DNA from: Membranipora membranacea
Taxonomy: Eukaryota; Bryozoa; Gymnolaemata; Cheilostomatida; Membraniporidae
NCBI GenBank assembly: GCA_914767715.1
Contig: OU612069.1
Span: 248,001-312,000 of the forward strand
Length of the DNA: 64,000 nucleotides
Direction of reading: 5' to 3'
In this document: positions 51,084 through 63,135 of the stretch, in pieces
How positions within the stretch are numbered: position 1 is the first letter of the stretch
How the letters are laid out: each line of letters starts with the position of its first letter
The notes under the pieces: generated by a model
What the model was told of the DNA's origin: nothing
Seen by the model: only the letters and a program-made list of their open reading frames with translations
Databases searched by the model: none
Translations under genes and position numbers: made by a program

Positions 51084-54000
51084 ATGCCAACTTTAGGAGA
51101 AGTAAGTATTTTATATTAATATATTTTTGTTTCAGCCTTGTTTTCTATGCGTATACCCTAGAGGACTAATATAAGCTAACTTTTGATTAGCTAGTTCAAG
51201 GCTTCAGAAGGACCACAGCAATATATAGTCTGGCAGCTAGTTTTGCAGTAATGATGCAATATTTTCACACGAAATTCAAAACACTTCTGGGTAAAAATTA
51301 TTTATAGTGATAGAAATTGTCCTCCCTACTCATATATGAGGAATGGGGTATTGATGGGGCATAGTGCTGTACCAGTCTAATAAAATATCGCTTCTATTTA
51401 CTTGAGAAAACTGTATAAATTCTTAAATGAAGTTAACTACTTATTGTAAAATGTCTCCTGACAATCGATCTATATTTATTTTGAACTGATGTGAAAAGGA
51501 TGGTAATTAAAAGTATTTTGAATTCATGGCTTGTTAGGTTGGCACAGCTCTAGGCCCGATGAATACCTCATAGCTCTTAGATGAGAAGGGAGGACAATTT
51601 ATAACACTATACATGATTTTACCCAGAAGTGCTCTTTTCTATATATGGAAATATTGCATCATAACTGCAGAACTACCTGCCAGACTATTATATTGCTGTG
51701 ATGCTTCCAAAATCTTTAAGGGATGACATAATGAGAGCTAGTTCTAAATTTTAGGTAGCTGAGTTGAAGTGTCTATATTTAAAATTAAGAGGACGAGTGA
51801 TAGTATGCTAGCCTTAAGTTTGAATATTTCCCCCTGCAAGCGCTCCTTACTAAATTCAGGTTTGATCCTTTCCGGTCATCCCCATTTTACTGTCGAAAGC
51901 ACAAAATGCAGGCAAATTGGATAAAGTTTCATAAGAAGTGGTGTCAGGTTTTCAAATTAATAACAGGGATTCTGTATAAACTTTTCATCGTAACTAACTA
52001 ACTAACTGAGTTTCATGAAGACAACACAAAGTTAACCATGTGAAGATGATATCTAATAAAATATATGAAAATCTTTTCTCTATAAGACAAACCATAAGAC
52101 AGTTTGCCGACTCACAAGTTGTTGTCATTGTAGAGACTGTGGGATAACATAATTGGTACATAGTGTGTGTACCGATAGCTCTGATTATGTTGTTGTTATT
52201 GTAGATACTGTGGGATAACATATGGTACATAGTGTGTGTACCTATAGCTCTGATTATATTGCTGTTGTTATTGTAGAGACTGTGGGATAACACATAGTGT
52301 GTGTACTGATCACTCTGATTATGTTGTTGTTATTGTAGAGACTATTGGGTAACATATGGTACATAGTGTTTGTACCGATCGCTCTGCTGATATGCAGTAC
52401 TCTGATACTAGTAGTTAAAATGTACTACAAGTCAGCGTGTCACAACATAGAAACTCACAGGAAACGATTCATCAGCAGGTTACAGGAATCCGACACTCAG
52501 GTAAAGACCTGAGAATTATAAAATCGCATCACTGTAAAAATTTGATCAATTTCACATTCTTGCTTTCTGGTACACCTGATGATTATATTCGTCCCTATCC
52601 GAAGAAGGCCAAAACTGTAAATACCAGTTTGGCTTCATAAAGTGGCTCAAATGCATTGTAGTTATCAAAGCTCATGTGAGAGTGAGGTAAGAGAAAACTC
52701 TGTTTGGACTTAATTCACGTTAATATATTTACTTTTGAATGCTCAGGGTTTGGGCTTTGACCCGGAAAACACTAAAAGAAGCTTACAATGCCTCCTAAGA
52801 TTCCTGTCCTTTCTATCATTTTATCATTATTATTTATGCTGCTTTCAGATGTCCAAGCTGATAGAGATGACGGCTCAGTATTTAGATAATGTTTGTCGTA
52901 TCGGAGCTTATGTTAAAGCAGACAAAGAGTGGAGAGATCAACAGGAAGAGAGCATGCTGAGGAGTCGTCTCTCCAGTGGGAGTCGTCCTTCCAGTGTGGG
53001 CGGAGCTTACTCCTCTATATATCACTATGAGAACGATGATCAACTAGCTAAGAAATATAATATGCAGGTAAGGTGGAAGAAACAACATGCAGTTTATCCA
53101 GAGACTATAGATATAGAGACCTTCCACTTGCCATGATAACGTATATAACCGATGCGAACAGATTGAAAATTAGGCTCCGCCCCTTTCTGGTGGTAATTGC
53201 TTGGAGGTAAGCTACCCAGTGCTATGAATTTACTATCAAAAATTGACAAGGTGAATGATTTAGCTGTTTATTTTATAAGTACATTCACACAAAACTCTCA
53301 ATAATATCAACTGGGACAAATGAAATCTAAGATGTGCGACTTTTATATAAAATATAGGCATCAAGGAAACAAAATACTTGGTGGATGACCTTTTGGTAAT
53401 GTAGCCCCCATATGTATAGGAAATTGAATATTCAATGTGAAAATAGTTAAATGTGAACAAGCACTGATGTTATATTCTCCAGTTCCGGTGACTGAATTGA
53501 ATTCATCAGTTAGGTCAGCACAGAAACTTTCTATAGCGTAGGTCTGAGAAAAGTATCATCCTCAAAAAGTCTAAGTTTTCCCGTTTTAAGTCAGCATACA
53601 GCTGATTGTTGCCTGAAGATATGTGCTTTGAACTGCTCTGAATCTGTCTATGAAGCCCAAACAAGTTTTCAAGGCGATTTGTAAAAATAAGCTTTCCATA
53701 GCCTCAACCATCCCACAATAACTTTGAGGCAGAGAGGGAGGTCTTCTATCTCTCAATGCAGTAAATTCTATACATTTGTCAGCATTGAATTGTCAGTATG
53801 AATCTGCTGACGATGCACTTTACTCTGATACCATTCTTACTTCAGTTTTGAATGTGTGTGTATGGTTGGTACTAGTCACCATGATTAAATTCTTTTATAT
53901 TAATCTTAGAGCATATATTAACAAATAAAAAGAAGCCCTCTTCCTCTTGTCCTCACACATGAAAACTTTGTCCGTGAAACTCATTACAACAGCTAACCTA

Positions 54001-54797
54001 TAGCAGGCCATCATTACATCGCAGTGGGCAACGATGATGGATTATACTGCACAGCCCCCTTACTTTCTTACAAAAAGACAGGCCTGTATAATATGAATCT
54101 CTGGCTAAGAATGCAACAAGTTGATAGTGACTTTGTTGCTGTCTGATCTGGTTTTGTCATCAAGATTGTGGTTATTTTGCCTCAAATAACTCAGGTGAAA
54201 AACCTGAAATTTTATTGAGAAAGCCATTGCTGTCTAAGGCAGCAGCTCTTACTATACAGCCAGAAGTGGGCGTGACCGTTAAATAACGCTGATTGGCTAT
54301 TCGCATTTTATGCGCAAGTGGAAGGTCTCTATATCTATAGTCTCTGGTTTATCTCTAAAGTTCTTAGATATTGGAGAAATGAATGGTTTTGTATGAATAG
54401 CAGTGTTAGTTTTTGAAGCTCTGCATCTTGTACCTATTTTATTATGTGTGTGTGTAAGGTTTAGGGACTACTATATCCTAGCAAATGATAACGGTGGAAG
54501 TTTAAAGACAAAGTTTGTTTGACATCTGCCAAAACATTACAGATAGAAGCATTTTTGTAAATCAATAGGATAACTGAATCACATCCTTCAGAACTTGCTA
54601 TGATGCAGGTTTGAATCTCATTGCTGCTTAACGAGGTGAGCTCTCCGGACAATAGCCTAGCTTGCCCACCCTTACTTTGTACAAGGGTGCGCTAATTAAA
54701 TGAGTTGTATCATGTATCAATGATCTTATGAAAGCATATTCTCATTTGACCCGAAAGGGGCACTGAATAGAAATTGAAATAGCAGTGAATATTATTT

Positions 54798-54838
<41 letters not shown>

Positions 54839-55629
54839 ACAGGATATAATACCGAGAGCAGCTAGCGCATCAACTCTGACAAGGAGAAGGACTAACAGCA
54901 TGAGAGAAATCAGGTCCAGAATTGTCTCCTCTTATTGTGATCAGGAATTGTGAGTAACCGCGTGTCTCATCAGTTCATGCGAGTCATGCGAGCTGTGAGC
55001 TTTGGCTTCAGTAAATACAGTTGTTTTGTTGTAACTTTTTGATCAGCGCCAGGAATGAAATACAGGTGACTGCAATATAGGGTCATACAATTGGACGATG
55101 TGCCAACCTATCCATACAACTTTCAGGGCGGCGCAGGCCAGATAATTAACTGATTGAGTCAGCATCCCCTCTAGAGCTGAAATAAACAGTCTCAAACTTG
55201 AGGATATTGTTGCTGGGTCCAGTGCATAGGTGGTAGATTCATTTTGAAATGTACTGGTAACATGAAGAAGTTGGACTCTCAACTGCACATCGGCCTCCTG
55301 TGTGGCGCTCTACATAGTAAGGTTTGGGTCAGCTGTCGCACATAACCTAGTGAAGCAATGATATAACACTGAGAAAAGCTATCAAGTGTTATTTGGGTTC
55401 ATTAGGCTGTCTAATAATAGTTCTTATTGACAGATACGGTGAGATGAGTAATACGTGTAGAGACGACTTCTGTCCTAATCACGGAGAGCGTAATCGAGCT
55501 CTGACTAACTTGAACCCTGACGTCGGACTTCATGGTAACTACGGAGCTCCAGATCAGCTGTACCCAATCTCACCGACCTCACAGATGTCTGTGTTCTCTT
55601 ACTCACTACCCAGACCGCCTAGAGAATAG
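51084..55629 (+). CDS. Single-pass membrane protein with short N-terminus, unrecognised family
   Basis: Exons 51084-51101, 52339-52500, 52849-53067, 54843-54949 and 55434-55629 give 233 aa, with consistent phases and good splice sites. Exon 1 encodes only MPTLGE before a consensus donor. Exon 2 starts RLLGNIWYIVFVPIALLICS and continues TLILVVKMYY, one transmembrane helix (about residues 11-32), followed by a basic stretch, so the roughly 200-residue tail is predicted cytoplasmic. The tail has a possible amphipathic region (MSKLIEMTAQYLDNV), serine-arginine-rich patches with RxxS-type sites (TLTRRRTNSMREIRSR), and a proline-rich end YSLPRPPRE. I do not recognise a family. The acceptor and start of exon 2 are preceded by three tandem copies of themselves. 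Intron 1 carries a foldback element and intron 3 a (TA)n run. A partial inverted duplicate of the last two exons lies at 62328-63135. Confidence 0.75.
51206..51708. mobile_element. Foldback element with long inverted arms in intron 1
   Basis: Bases about 51206-51340 match the reverse complement of about 51586-51708 over some 120 bp, including CAGCAATATA, AGTCTGGCAG and ACTTCTGGGTAAAA. The outer ends read GAAGGACCACAGC and GCTGTGATGCTTCC. The central 240 bp is unrelated AT-rich DNA. It is a non-autonomous inverted-repeat element of a different family from the other MITEs here. Confidence 0.75.
52122..52390. repeat. Four tandem copies of an acceptor plus membrane-exon start
   Basis: A unit of 62-72 bp is repeated four times. 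Each contains TTATTGTAG or CATTGTAG, a splice-acceptor sequence, followed by a start of exon 2 such as AGACTGTGGGATAAC. Acceptor-adjacent positions are 52134, 52205, 52277 and 52339. Only the fourth leads into an open exon. In the same frame unit 1 stops after nine codons, unit 3 after six, and unit 2 stays open until the TAG of the next acceptor. Confidence 0.88.
54801..54835. repeat. (TA)n run next to an exon acceptor
   Basis: About 17 TA units end four bases before the TTGTACAG acceptor of exon 4 (54843), replacing the usual pyrimidine tract. Confidence 0.85.
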
Positions 55630-56844
55630 GACTCGGGATCTGAGGCCATTGGTCACCGTTAAGTCTTTTATTGATCAAAATAAAACCTGCATTGCAAAAT
55701 CTTTTCTTGGCGACAGTCAAAGATATTCTCAATTATTGGAAGTAATTGGATGATGAAGAACTTTTTTTTTTGTGCATCGATTGTTTCATGTGATCAATGA
55801 AACATTTTACAATAATATATTAACAGTATACCACTATGTCACAAGCGAAACTAAGATGATGATGTTTTGATGATGACTATAATGTTTGTTGATGTATGGT
55901 GCAAAGAAATTGATGTTATATATTATGATTTCAACTTAATTATTGTTAAAAATGCACACATAGAAACCGTAATGTTGGAGTTCTCCGATCTCAAAACAGA
56001 AGAAGACAACTACCAAAGAATTAGGTTATAAGTATAATCGTTTTGTAGTATACGCTTTATTGGCTATTCAGTATTATTGGCCAATGAGAACGTGTCATAT
56101 CAAGGTGAAAAGTAAGATAATAATGGTGATTGCAGGAATAAGCTCAAAAATGTCTACAAAAGACTGGTCAGGTTTTCCAAAAAAATGAACTCAAGGTCAT
56201 TGTATATTATTGTATTAACATGTAGCTATAAAATAATGATTTGCTGAGGTCAGTTGTTCTGCTGTTTAAAATGGATTTGTTTGAAATCTATGCCTGTCGA
56301 TAGATTGTTCTTGTGGGGTATGGTGGTAATTAGACGCTACTTTAGACACATAGCTACTTCGTAGTTTGTTATTTATGCGTCGGATCATAGATTTGTCAAA
56401 ATGCATGGTGTAGAAGGCTATGTCGGGAAAGATAAATCTCAAACACAAACTTGATGCCTTTCAATGAGGTATTTCCCATACTGTGGTTGGGAACTGTACC
56501 AATTTATTTAAACAACAGTGAGTTATAAAAAAGTGCTCGGTACAATGAATTTGGTGCAGGAAAAACTTTGATACCGTTAGCTTTACGTTGAATTGTTATT
56601 GATAAGCTGGAATCACCCAGCCTGGACCTGAGTAGGAAATACCCACGGGTTATGACCTGACTACTGTCGCTTATGTTGCTTCAGATTATTAGGATCTTAA
56701 AGAGACAAAAAAAGGACTTGTAATTGTAAATTAATAACCCAGTAATATTGAAGTGTGCATTAATCCTTTCCAGATTTTAGAGAATGTGGCAACCATGGGG
56801 TGGAATCAGATATCATAAACCGAACACTGTTATCATTGTCAAAT
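55630..56844. other. 3' flank of the membrane-protein gene
   Basis: AT-rich DNA, part of the left arm of the inverted duplication. No further exon is supported. Confidence 0.5.
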
Positions 56845-56985
56845 CAGGAGGTGGCTGATTAAGGTTAAAGCGACCACTTTTAGGGTTACTTGCAGAAACC
56901 ACAGGCAATTTATTCGGTGCTCCAGGGATTTTTGTACCTGCCTACGAATTGTGATCAATTTGGAGGAGTATTTGATTTCTATACT
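56845..56985 (+). mobile_element. Degraded tRNA-headed SINE-like repeat
   Basis: It begins AGGAGGTGGCTGATTAAGG, close to the family 1 SINE head, but the body (GGTGCTCCAGGGATTTTTGT) is different. Its inverted partner at about 60930-61078 belongs to the other arm of the same duplication, so the two are one insertion, not two. Confidence 0.5.
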
Positions 56986-57000
56986 TAAATGTCTAAACTA

Positions 57001-57576
57001 AGTTTCTTGCTGAATTTTATGTCCCTATCATGACAATTGTTGCTTTGGATGTTCAACTGAATTAACTGATTGCTTCATATCACAATGTGGGTTGATAAAA
57101 CGTGAAAAAAAATTTAACTCTTCCCTAATTGCAACAAAGTTTTAATATTTTGAAGCTTAACTTTTTGCCAATGATGTGGCTGTTTCAAACCAAAGAATAA
57201 TAAATAATATCAGAAATTGAAATGGGAAGCCAAAACAAAAAATTTATTCTTTTTACTGGTTATCTTATTTTGAAACAATGGACACATTGTTGGGGCAAAA
57301 ATAGCGTCAATTAATTATCACTTATATTTCAACCATGTATCATTTGACATATTATGAATAAAAAATATCATGAAATCAAATTGCAAAGTAAGTGAAATTT
57401 TCAAGTACGTTGAGACATAAGGATCAGTTGCTCACCCAATTACCTATCATAGCTGATTAAGTGCTCAAATTTCCTCCATTTTTTTCTCGCTTATTGGATC
57501 AATTAATAACAGGATTATTGATTTGTCATAACAGTCGGCTTAGTTATTGAAAAAAAATTCATTGGCTTATACTCAT
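57001..57576. other. Spacer, nothing recognised
   Basis: AT-rich, no open exon or element with ends. Confidence 0.5.
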
Positions 57577-57812
57577 GAGTAGAAGGTGCCTCAGTTGGTT
57601 AGAACGGTTCCTTTAGCATGCAATGTTTAAGGTCGAGGATTCAAACCCCACTGCAGTCCAACAACTATTGTGGTTTGCATGGCCCCCATGTGTACGACCT
57701 TATTGAGAGCAAACTGGCACAGATATCGCGGCCTTGTCCCTAAGGCACTCAAATTCCGTCGCCCATGCTTCGGGATTTTGCGAGTGATAAGACATCTGAT
57801 TTTAATCAACGC
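57577..57812 (+). mobile_element. tRNA-derived SINE, family 1, diverged copy
   Basis: Head GAGTAGAAGGTGCCTCAGTT and a decayed B box GGATTCAAACCCC. The body shares GCGGCCTTGTCCCTAAGGC and GACATCTGATTTTAATCA with the copy at 4396. More diverged than the other members. Confidence 0.75.
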
Positions 57813-59480
57813 GATTTTTTTATCATACTCAAATCTGCTACAATACGACGATTGAGGGTAGCACGCTACTGGCCACTACCTTGTGAGAAGATGCATGGCT
57901 CTGAACTTATATGCAGGTGTTGTATTGCTGCCTTGAACCAAGCTGGTCACATGTCCTAATAACTTTTTTTGAACACAGGGGCAAATGTTGCCATATTCTC
58001 TTCCTGACTACCACTGCCGCCTCCAGGAATCGAGCACATTACCCTCTGCACAAATGAGTCACAAAGCTACGGCTAGATGCTAGATTAAAAAATTATGTTA
58101 CATGATCTTTCAGTGAGTCAGGAATTTAAGTAGATTTTATTGAAAATATGAATTCGGACATTTACAGCAAATGTCAAAAGGTGATGGCCAACACCAATCA
58201 CTCACACCATCTGCAAGCCACCCTTGTGAATATTCTCTTATTCTTTTATCACATTTGTTTTAGATGGTACTTTGATTTTCCAGTCATTTTCATTAAACGA
58301 ATCAGAAAACTGCAGTCAGTAATTATTGATACATTGAAACAGCTGAAGGCAGATTGATTTTAAAGGGGCTACAAAGTCATCATTGTTCATTAGAAAACTT
58401 TATCTTAAAAATAGGGATAATTCTCTATAATCATAAAGTGAATGGTCTCATCAATAGGATGCTGAAAGCTCCTCAAACCCATTTAAAATTTTTCCTGTTC
58501 CTGATTTATGAAGTATAATTTCTTTCATTGTTAGATGCGTAGCATTTCTGCCTTCCTCAAGCTTGAGCATTAATGAGCGTAGAATCAGGAAAAAAGTTGA
58601 GTTTTGCATGGCGTCATGCAGACAGATAATGCTGCATAGTGAATTCTTTGCTACCCATTATGCATTGTCAAACACAAAGGATGAATTTTCAGCTTATTTT
58701 TTTTGAATTATTTTTGTAACCTAAAAAATTAAAGGCAATTTGTGTTGATAGGCACAGCTTTGATAGCACAACTGCAGAACTTTTGATGTTGCGAACCAAA
58801 ACCTCAACTATGTTGCGAGCTAAGAAATGGAATGGGTCAAATTTACATAGCTCAACAATGAGGCAAGGATCAAGTGAGCTCCTCAATACATATCATCTCC
58901 TATTCATGGCTAGACTTTTCTGACTTGGATGAAAATAAAAAAAAGCCAAGTTGTGTCAAAAAGTTCTGCTACTGATGCATAATTTATATTTCCTCAATTT
59001 CACTGCCATTAAAGTATGCTTCGATATTTATTTTTATGTTGGTCAAAACCATTAAGCCACCACAATGATATTCATAGTGAGTTGTGACCAGTTTGTTTTT
59101 CTTATAACTGAGCTCTGACTGTTACGATATTTCCATAATCCTGAAATAATAGATCCGATATGGAAGCAAAAAATGTAGGACACCAAATTAAAGTCTCCTA
59201 AAATTCTTTGATGTTATTTTCAACACAACACAACAATTTGTCCATTGTTACAAAATAAGATTATCTGTAAAAACATAACATGCTTGGCTTCCCAAATTAC
59301 TGTCTGAGTTATTATTTTTATTTTCATTGGTTTGAATACAGCCTGATCATTGGCAAAAAAATTGAGCTATCAAATGATGAAATAGAGTTGCATTAAGGCT
59401 GGAATTAAACTTTTCTTGATGTAGTAAGTCATATCGTAATATGAAGCGATAAGTTGGCAAAAACCTAAATCATATCATAA
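57813..59480. other. Spacer with a possible diverged MITE
   Basis: No gene recognised. At about 58492-58672 the sequence (TTTCCTGTTCCTG, GAGTTTTGCATGGCGTCATG, GCTACCCATTATGCATTG) resembles the interior of the MITE at 20222-20562, and TTAAAGGGGCTACAAAG near 58370 resembles its terminal repeat. This suggests an old member of that family. Confidence 0.45.
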
Positions 59481-59483
59481 AAA

Positions 59484-59590
59484 TATAAAAGGCAATTTCT
59501 GGTCCGTACTTCACCACTTGAGCTCTGACCTCACAAAGACAGACAGCCAACAGATAGATAGCATAGAGAACACACAGCATATCTATAACT
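59484..59590 (+). promoter_or_regulatory. TATA box and leader exon of the peptide gene
   Basis: TATAAAA lies at 59484-59490. A leader exon from about 59515 ends at 59590 before a consensus donor GTAAGT. The next acceptor (CCAATTACAG, ending 59872) opens the exon with the start codon 10 bp later. Confidence 0.62.
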
Positions 59591-59882
59591 GTAAGTCAAA
59601 TTACTCAAGGTATTACATTTTCTTTGAGGGTTTATTGTTAGTCACAGCTTACATTGACAAGTTGTAATATGTTTGAGTTAATGTTTAAACTATGTTTGTG
59701 AATAACAAGTAAAAAATAAAAATTGATTATTGCTTACTTTATTATGAAATGGTATCGGTCATGATTTCACTCGGCTTCCTGTAAACCTATCATATGACGA
59801 CGGGGTTTCTTTCCCACTTCTCTGTTTGGTTTGTTATCAACATATTTTCTATTGTATTTATGCCAATTACAGATAGTTCAGC

Positions 59883-60430
59883 ATGTATCCACGACTCATA
59901 ACAATATTAGGATTGGTGATCATGATCAGCGCTGTCCTTAGCTCACCGATCTCTTCTTCTCAACCAGAGAGTAAGTAACTAAACTTCAACAGATTAAAAC
60001 TAAATGAAAACAAGTTCAACTGATTTCATAGCATCGCCCACCATCTTGATATAATAATAGGTTTCCATTCATCATCTCACGACCCTGCTTACTATACTTA
60101 TGATATAATCTTGGCCAGTTTGAGGTCTTAAGTAATCTAACCAATAGATTTAGGGCAAAGAGACAGCAAGGCTCATATGGAATCATCTTGTGTAGTACCA
60201 AATATCTTATAACTATTCACTCCTCTCCAGCCTGGGATGAAACTGCTTACACTGATGAGGTAGACGAGGTCGATCTTACAGACTACACTGACCAGCTCTC
60301 ACCTCAGAATCGTTTCAAACGTGCAATCTCCAAACCATGTGCTCCTGCTCTCGGTCTGACTTTCCTCTTTATAGACGATACACCTTGTAACAGAAGAAAA
60401 AATAAATTTAATGGTATTTCTGATTATTAA
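59883..60430 (+). CDS. Secreted peptide precursor with a dibasic site and two cysteines
   Basis: Two coding exons, 59883-59970 and 60231-60430, encode 95 aa. Exon 1 begins MYPRLITILGLVIMISAVLS, a clear signal peptide. A highly acidic spacer follows (WDETAYTDEVDEVDLTDYTD). A dibasic KR at residues 59-60 (NRFKR) would be a prohormone-convertase site. The 35-residue product downstream starts AISKPCAPALGLTF and contains exactly two cysteines 15 residues apart, so one disulfide loop is expected, then a second basic cluster RRKNK and the end FNGISDY. Signal, acidic propeptide, dibasic cut and Cys-loop peptide in order is the usual plan of neuropeptide or hormone precursors. Antimicrobial peptide precursors can look alike. 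I recognise no family. It has its own TATA promoter and leader exon. Confidence 0.72.
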
Positions 60431-60879
60431 TATTTATAATTAATATACGTCCTATTCATTTAACCCTGTGCACTTTTCTGTAATCGCCCAGGACACCAAT
60501 TTTGTGACATTATTACTGTTTCGATTTTAATTTAATGGGAATCTTTTATAAAGCTAAACCACATGACATGCTTGGTTAGGTAAAGGATTTAATATGAAGC
60601 TCAGTGTGCAAATAGTTGTTGTGATTTTATCTAGTTATTTTATTGTAGAAACAGCTTTTTTGCACAAATTATCAAATGACTTTAGGCAAAAACTGGCACT
60701 AAAATATATTATTACATCACCATCCATTTATCAATGTTTATTTGATCCGGGTCTCCTGATCCCCCAGGAGTAAACATACATATTTAGTAAGTTTCTGAGG
60801 TGAAGCATGCTAATTAATTATTGTTATTATGTACACTACTTTGTCCAAGTAGACTTTGGTAGGCTTAGTCGTTGTAGTT
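60431..60879. other. 3' flank of the peptide gene
   Basis: AT-rich DNA. No exon or defined element seen. Confidence 0.5.
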
Positions 60880-61673
60880 TTAAAACACCACATTCCAAAG
60901 TATGAGGAGGTACTAGTTAGCTGCCTCAACAGTGAGGCTGCAAATACTGTGCTAAATTGATCTCCATTTATAGACAGGTACCAAAAATCCCTAGAGCACC
61001 GAACATCTAAATTGCAAATGGATTTCTGAAAATTTGCGCCCTTAAAGCGGGCGCTCTAACTTTACTCAGCCACCTCCTATTTAGACAAAGAAAAACAGTG
61101 TTTTATTTATGATATCAAGTTTCACCACATATTCGCCGTATTCTCTAAAATCAGGAAAGGATTGATGCAGATTACCCGCTTTGACTTTAATATTACTTGG
61201 AAATTATTTTACATTCGCTAGTCTTTTTTTGTCCTAAGAGCGATAGTAGCGATAGAAGCGATGGTAGCCATGTCCTAACCCTACTTTGGTCCGAGCTGGG
61301 TAATACTAGCTTATTGCAAACAATTCAATGTAAAGCTAACGGTCATGGGGTCATCATACATTTAAAAATGCGATATTGTTCACATTGGTATCAAAACAGC
61401 AGCAGCACCAGGCAAATAATTGTCTAATTTGGTAAAACGGGCATGCAGATATTATTTGATCGTAAATATTGCTAGAAACAAATATCCCTAATACCAATCA
61501 AAATGACAAAGAGGTACTATGTAAGAATATACATGTTATAATGTTTATGGAGAGATCAATCAGTCCAGGTGAGGTAATAAAGCATTTTCATTGCTCTTTT
61601 TATTGCTGAGTGGTAGCCTTCACAGTCGTATCAAGAGAGACTAAGTCGAGTGCACCCTTCTGATTTATACCCC

Positions 61674-61883
61674 ATGGCAATATCTAAGTGCACCCATCGG
61701 AAGCGCCGAGACAATTTCAAAATTACTCCTTTAACGAATCCATTACACTCGAGAATCGAGAAGATTGAATCTAAAAATGAATTTGCTTGTAGTATTCTTT
61801 GCTTGCGAAATATATTCGCGGGATACGCAATCGCTTACCTAATTTTGCAGGCAGTTGTCTTCTTTTGTTTTGTGGTTGGATAA
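61674..61883 (+). CDS. Small open frame with C-terminal membrane segment, doubtful
   Basis: An ATG at 61674 opens 69 codons: a basic start MAISKCTHRKRRDNF, then a hydrophobic end FAGYAIAYLILQAVVFFCFV. This could be a tail-anchored small protein. No promoter, intron or relative supports it, and part of the stretch is homologous to non-coding sequence near 55985 in the other arm, so chance is quite possible. Confidence 0.25.
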   Translation: MAISKCTHRKRRDNFKITPLTNPLHSRIEKIESKNEFACSILCLRNIFAGYAIAYLILQAVVFFCFVVG

Positions 61884-62327
61884 CTCCGATGTGAGGATCT
61901 CTATGTATTTTGAATGGATTATTAACAGTGATTAAGTTGAAATCATAATATATTTATTTAATATGGATCATACATCAAAATAAATTATGGTCATCATCTT
62001 AGGTGTAAACCATTGATGCAATATGGTTTTGCACATCCTATTAAATATGCATAATACACATGGAACTTGACAGATTACAATTACATAACAGAGACATTTT
62101 GAAATGTGTGCGGATATTGGGACACTGCTATACTATATTGTAAAAATATTTCATATTTCAGATCGGACAATTGGTGCACTGACCTTAAAATAAAAATTTC
62201 ATCATTGTCTAAATAATTTATTCTAATTTACATACTCTTGGACTGTCGCAGAGATGGAGTTGCTGATTTGAACCCTTAAATTTCAGTTTAAATCTCAATG
62301 ATGAGCAATGACCTCAGATCCCGAGTC

Positions 62328-63135
62328 CTATTCTCTAGGCGGTCTGGGTAGTGAGTAAGAGAACACAGACATCTGTGAGGTCGGTGAGATCGGGTACAGC
62401 TGATCTGGAGCTCCTTAGTTACCGTGAAGTCCGACGTCAGGGTTCAAGTTAGTCAGAGCTCGATTACGCTCTCCGTGATTAGGACAGAAGTCGTCTCTAC
62501 ATGAGTTACTCATCTCACCGTATCTGTCAATAAGAACAATGATAGGACAACCTTATGATCCCAAATAAGACTTGATAGCTTTTCTCAGGGTTATACCAGT
62601 GCTTCGGGGGGGGGGGGGGGGAGGGGGGGGGGGAGGATCACTAGGTTGTGCGCAGCAGGTAGCTCTAACTTTACTGTCTAGAGCGCCACTCACTGGCCCG
62701 ATGTACAGTTGAGAGACCAACTTGTTAAGGTTACCAGTAAATTCCCAAATGAATCTACACACTGATGCTCCAAACCCAGCAACAACATCAAGTTCTGGAC
62801 TGTTTATTCTAGCTCTAGAGGGCATGCTGGCTTAAGCAGTTATTTATATGGCCTACACTGCCCTGACAGTTGTGTAGATATTTGACCCTATATTGCTGCC
62901 ACCTTACACCGAACCTTCATTTTATTCATAGCGCTGTTCAAAAAGTTACAGCAAAACGATTGCATTTACTGAAGCCAATGCTCACATGACTCTGGAGGTT
63001 TTCCGACCCCCTTATGAGACGTGCGGTTACTCACAATTCCTGATCACAATAAGAGGAGACAATTCTGGACCTGATTTCTCTCATGCTGTTAGTCCTTCTC
63101 CTTGTCAGAGTCGATGCGCTAGCTGCTCTCGGTAT
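62328..63135 (-). pseudogene. Partial inverted copy of the membrane-protein gene (last two exons)
   Basis: Minus-strand exons at about 63135-63029 (IIPRAASASTLTRRRTNSM and on) and 62523-62328 match exons 4 and 5 of the gene at 51084-55629, with the same splice sites. In the last exon the TAC codon after LHGN is TAA (62417-62415), which would remove the final 31 or so residues including the proline-rich end. No counterparts of the first three exons are seen before the window ends. Confidence 0.8.

Larger units (their letters stand above)
54455..57000 (+). repeat. Inverted duplication, left arm
   Basis: Blocks of this segment recur in reverse complement in 60880-63480: TTTGTTTGACATCTGCCAAA near 54515 against 63400; both last exons of the membrane gene; TATTATGATTTCAACTTAAT near 55920 against 61945; and ATTTTAGAGAATGTGG near 56775 against 61140. 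Identity is high in the exons and patchy between them, so this is an old duplication with many indels. Confidence 0.8.

Noticed and set aside
51994-52293. A minus-strand frame with repeated SIYNNN and IIRAIGTHTMY
   Set aside because: Antisense shadow of the tandem acceptor repeat.
60880-61078. Independent second insertion of the SINE-like repeat at 56845
   Set aside because: Its flanks match the flanks of 56845-56985 in reverse complement, so it is the same insertion copied by the inverted duplication.
62553-62825. A 90-codon minus-strand frame with a proline run
   Set aside because: It crosses a poly-G tract and lies in the intron between the two exons of the inverted gene copy; the left-arm intron has no equivalent frame.
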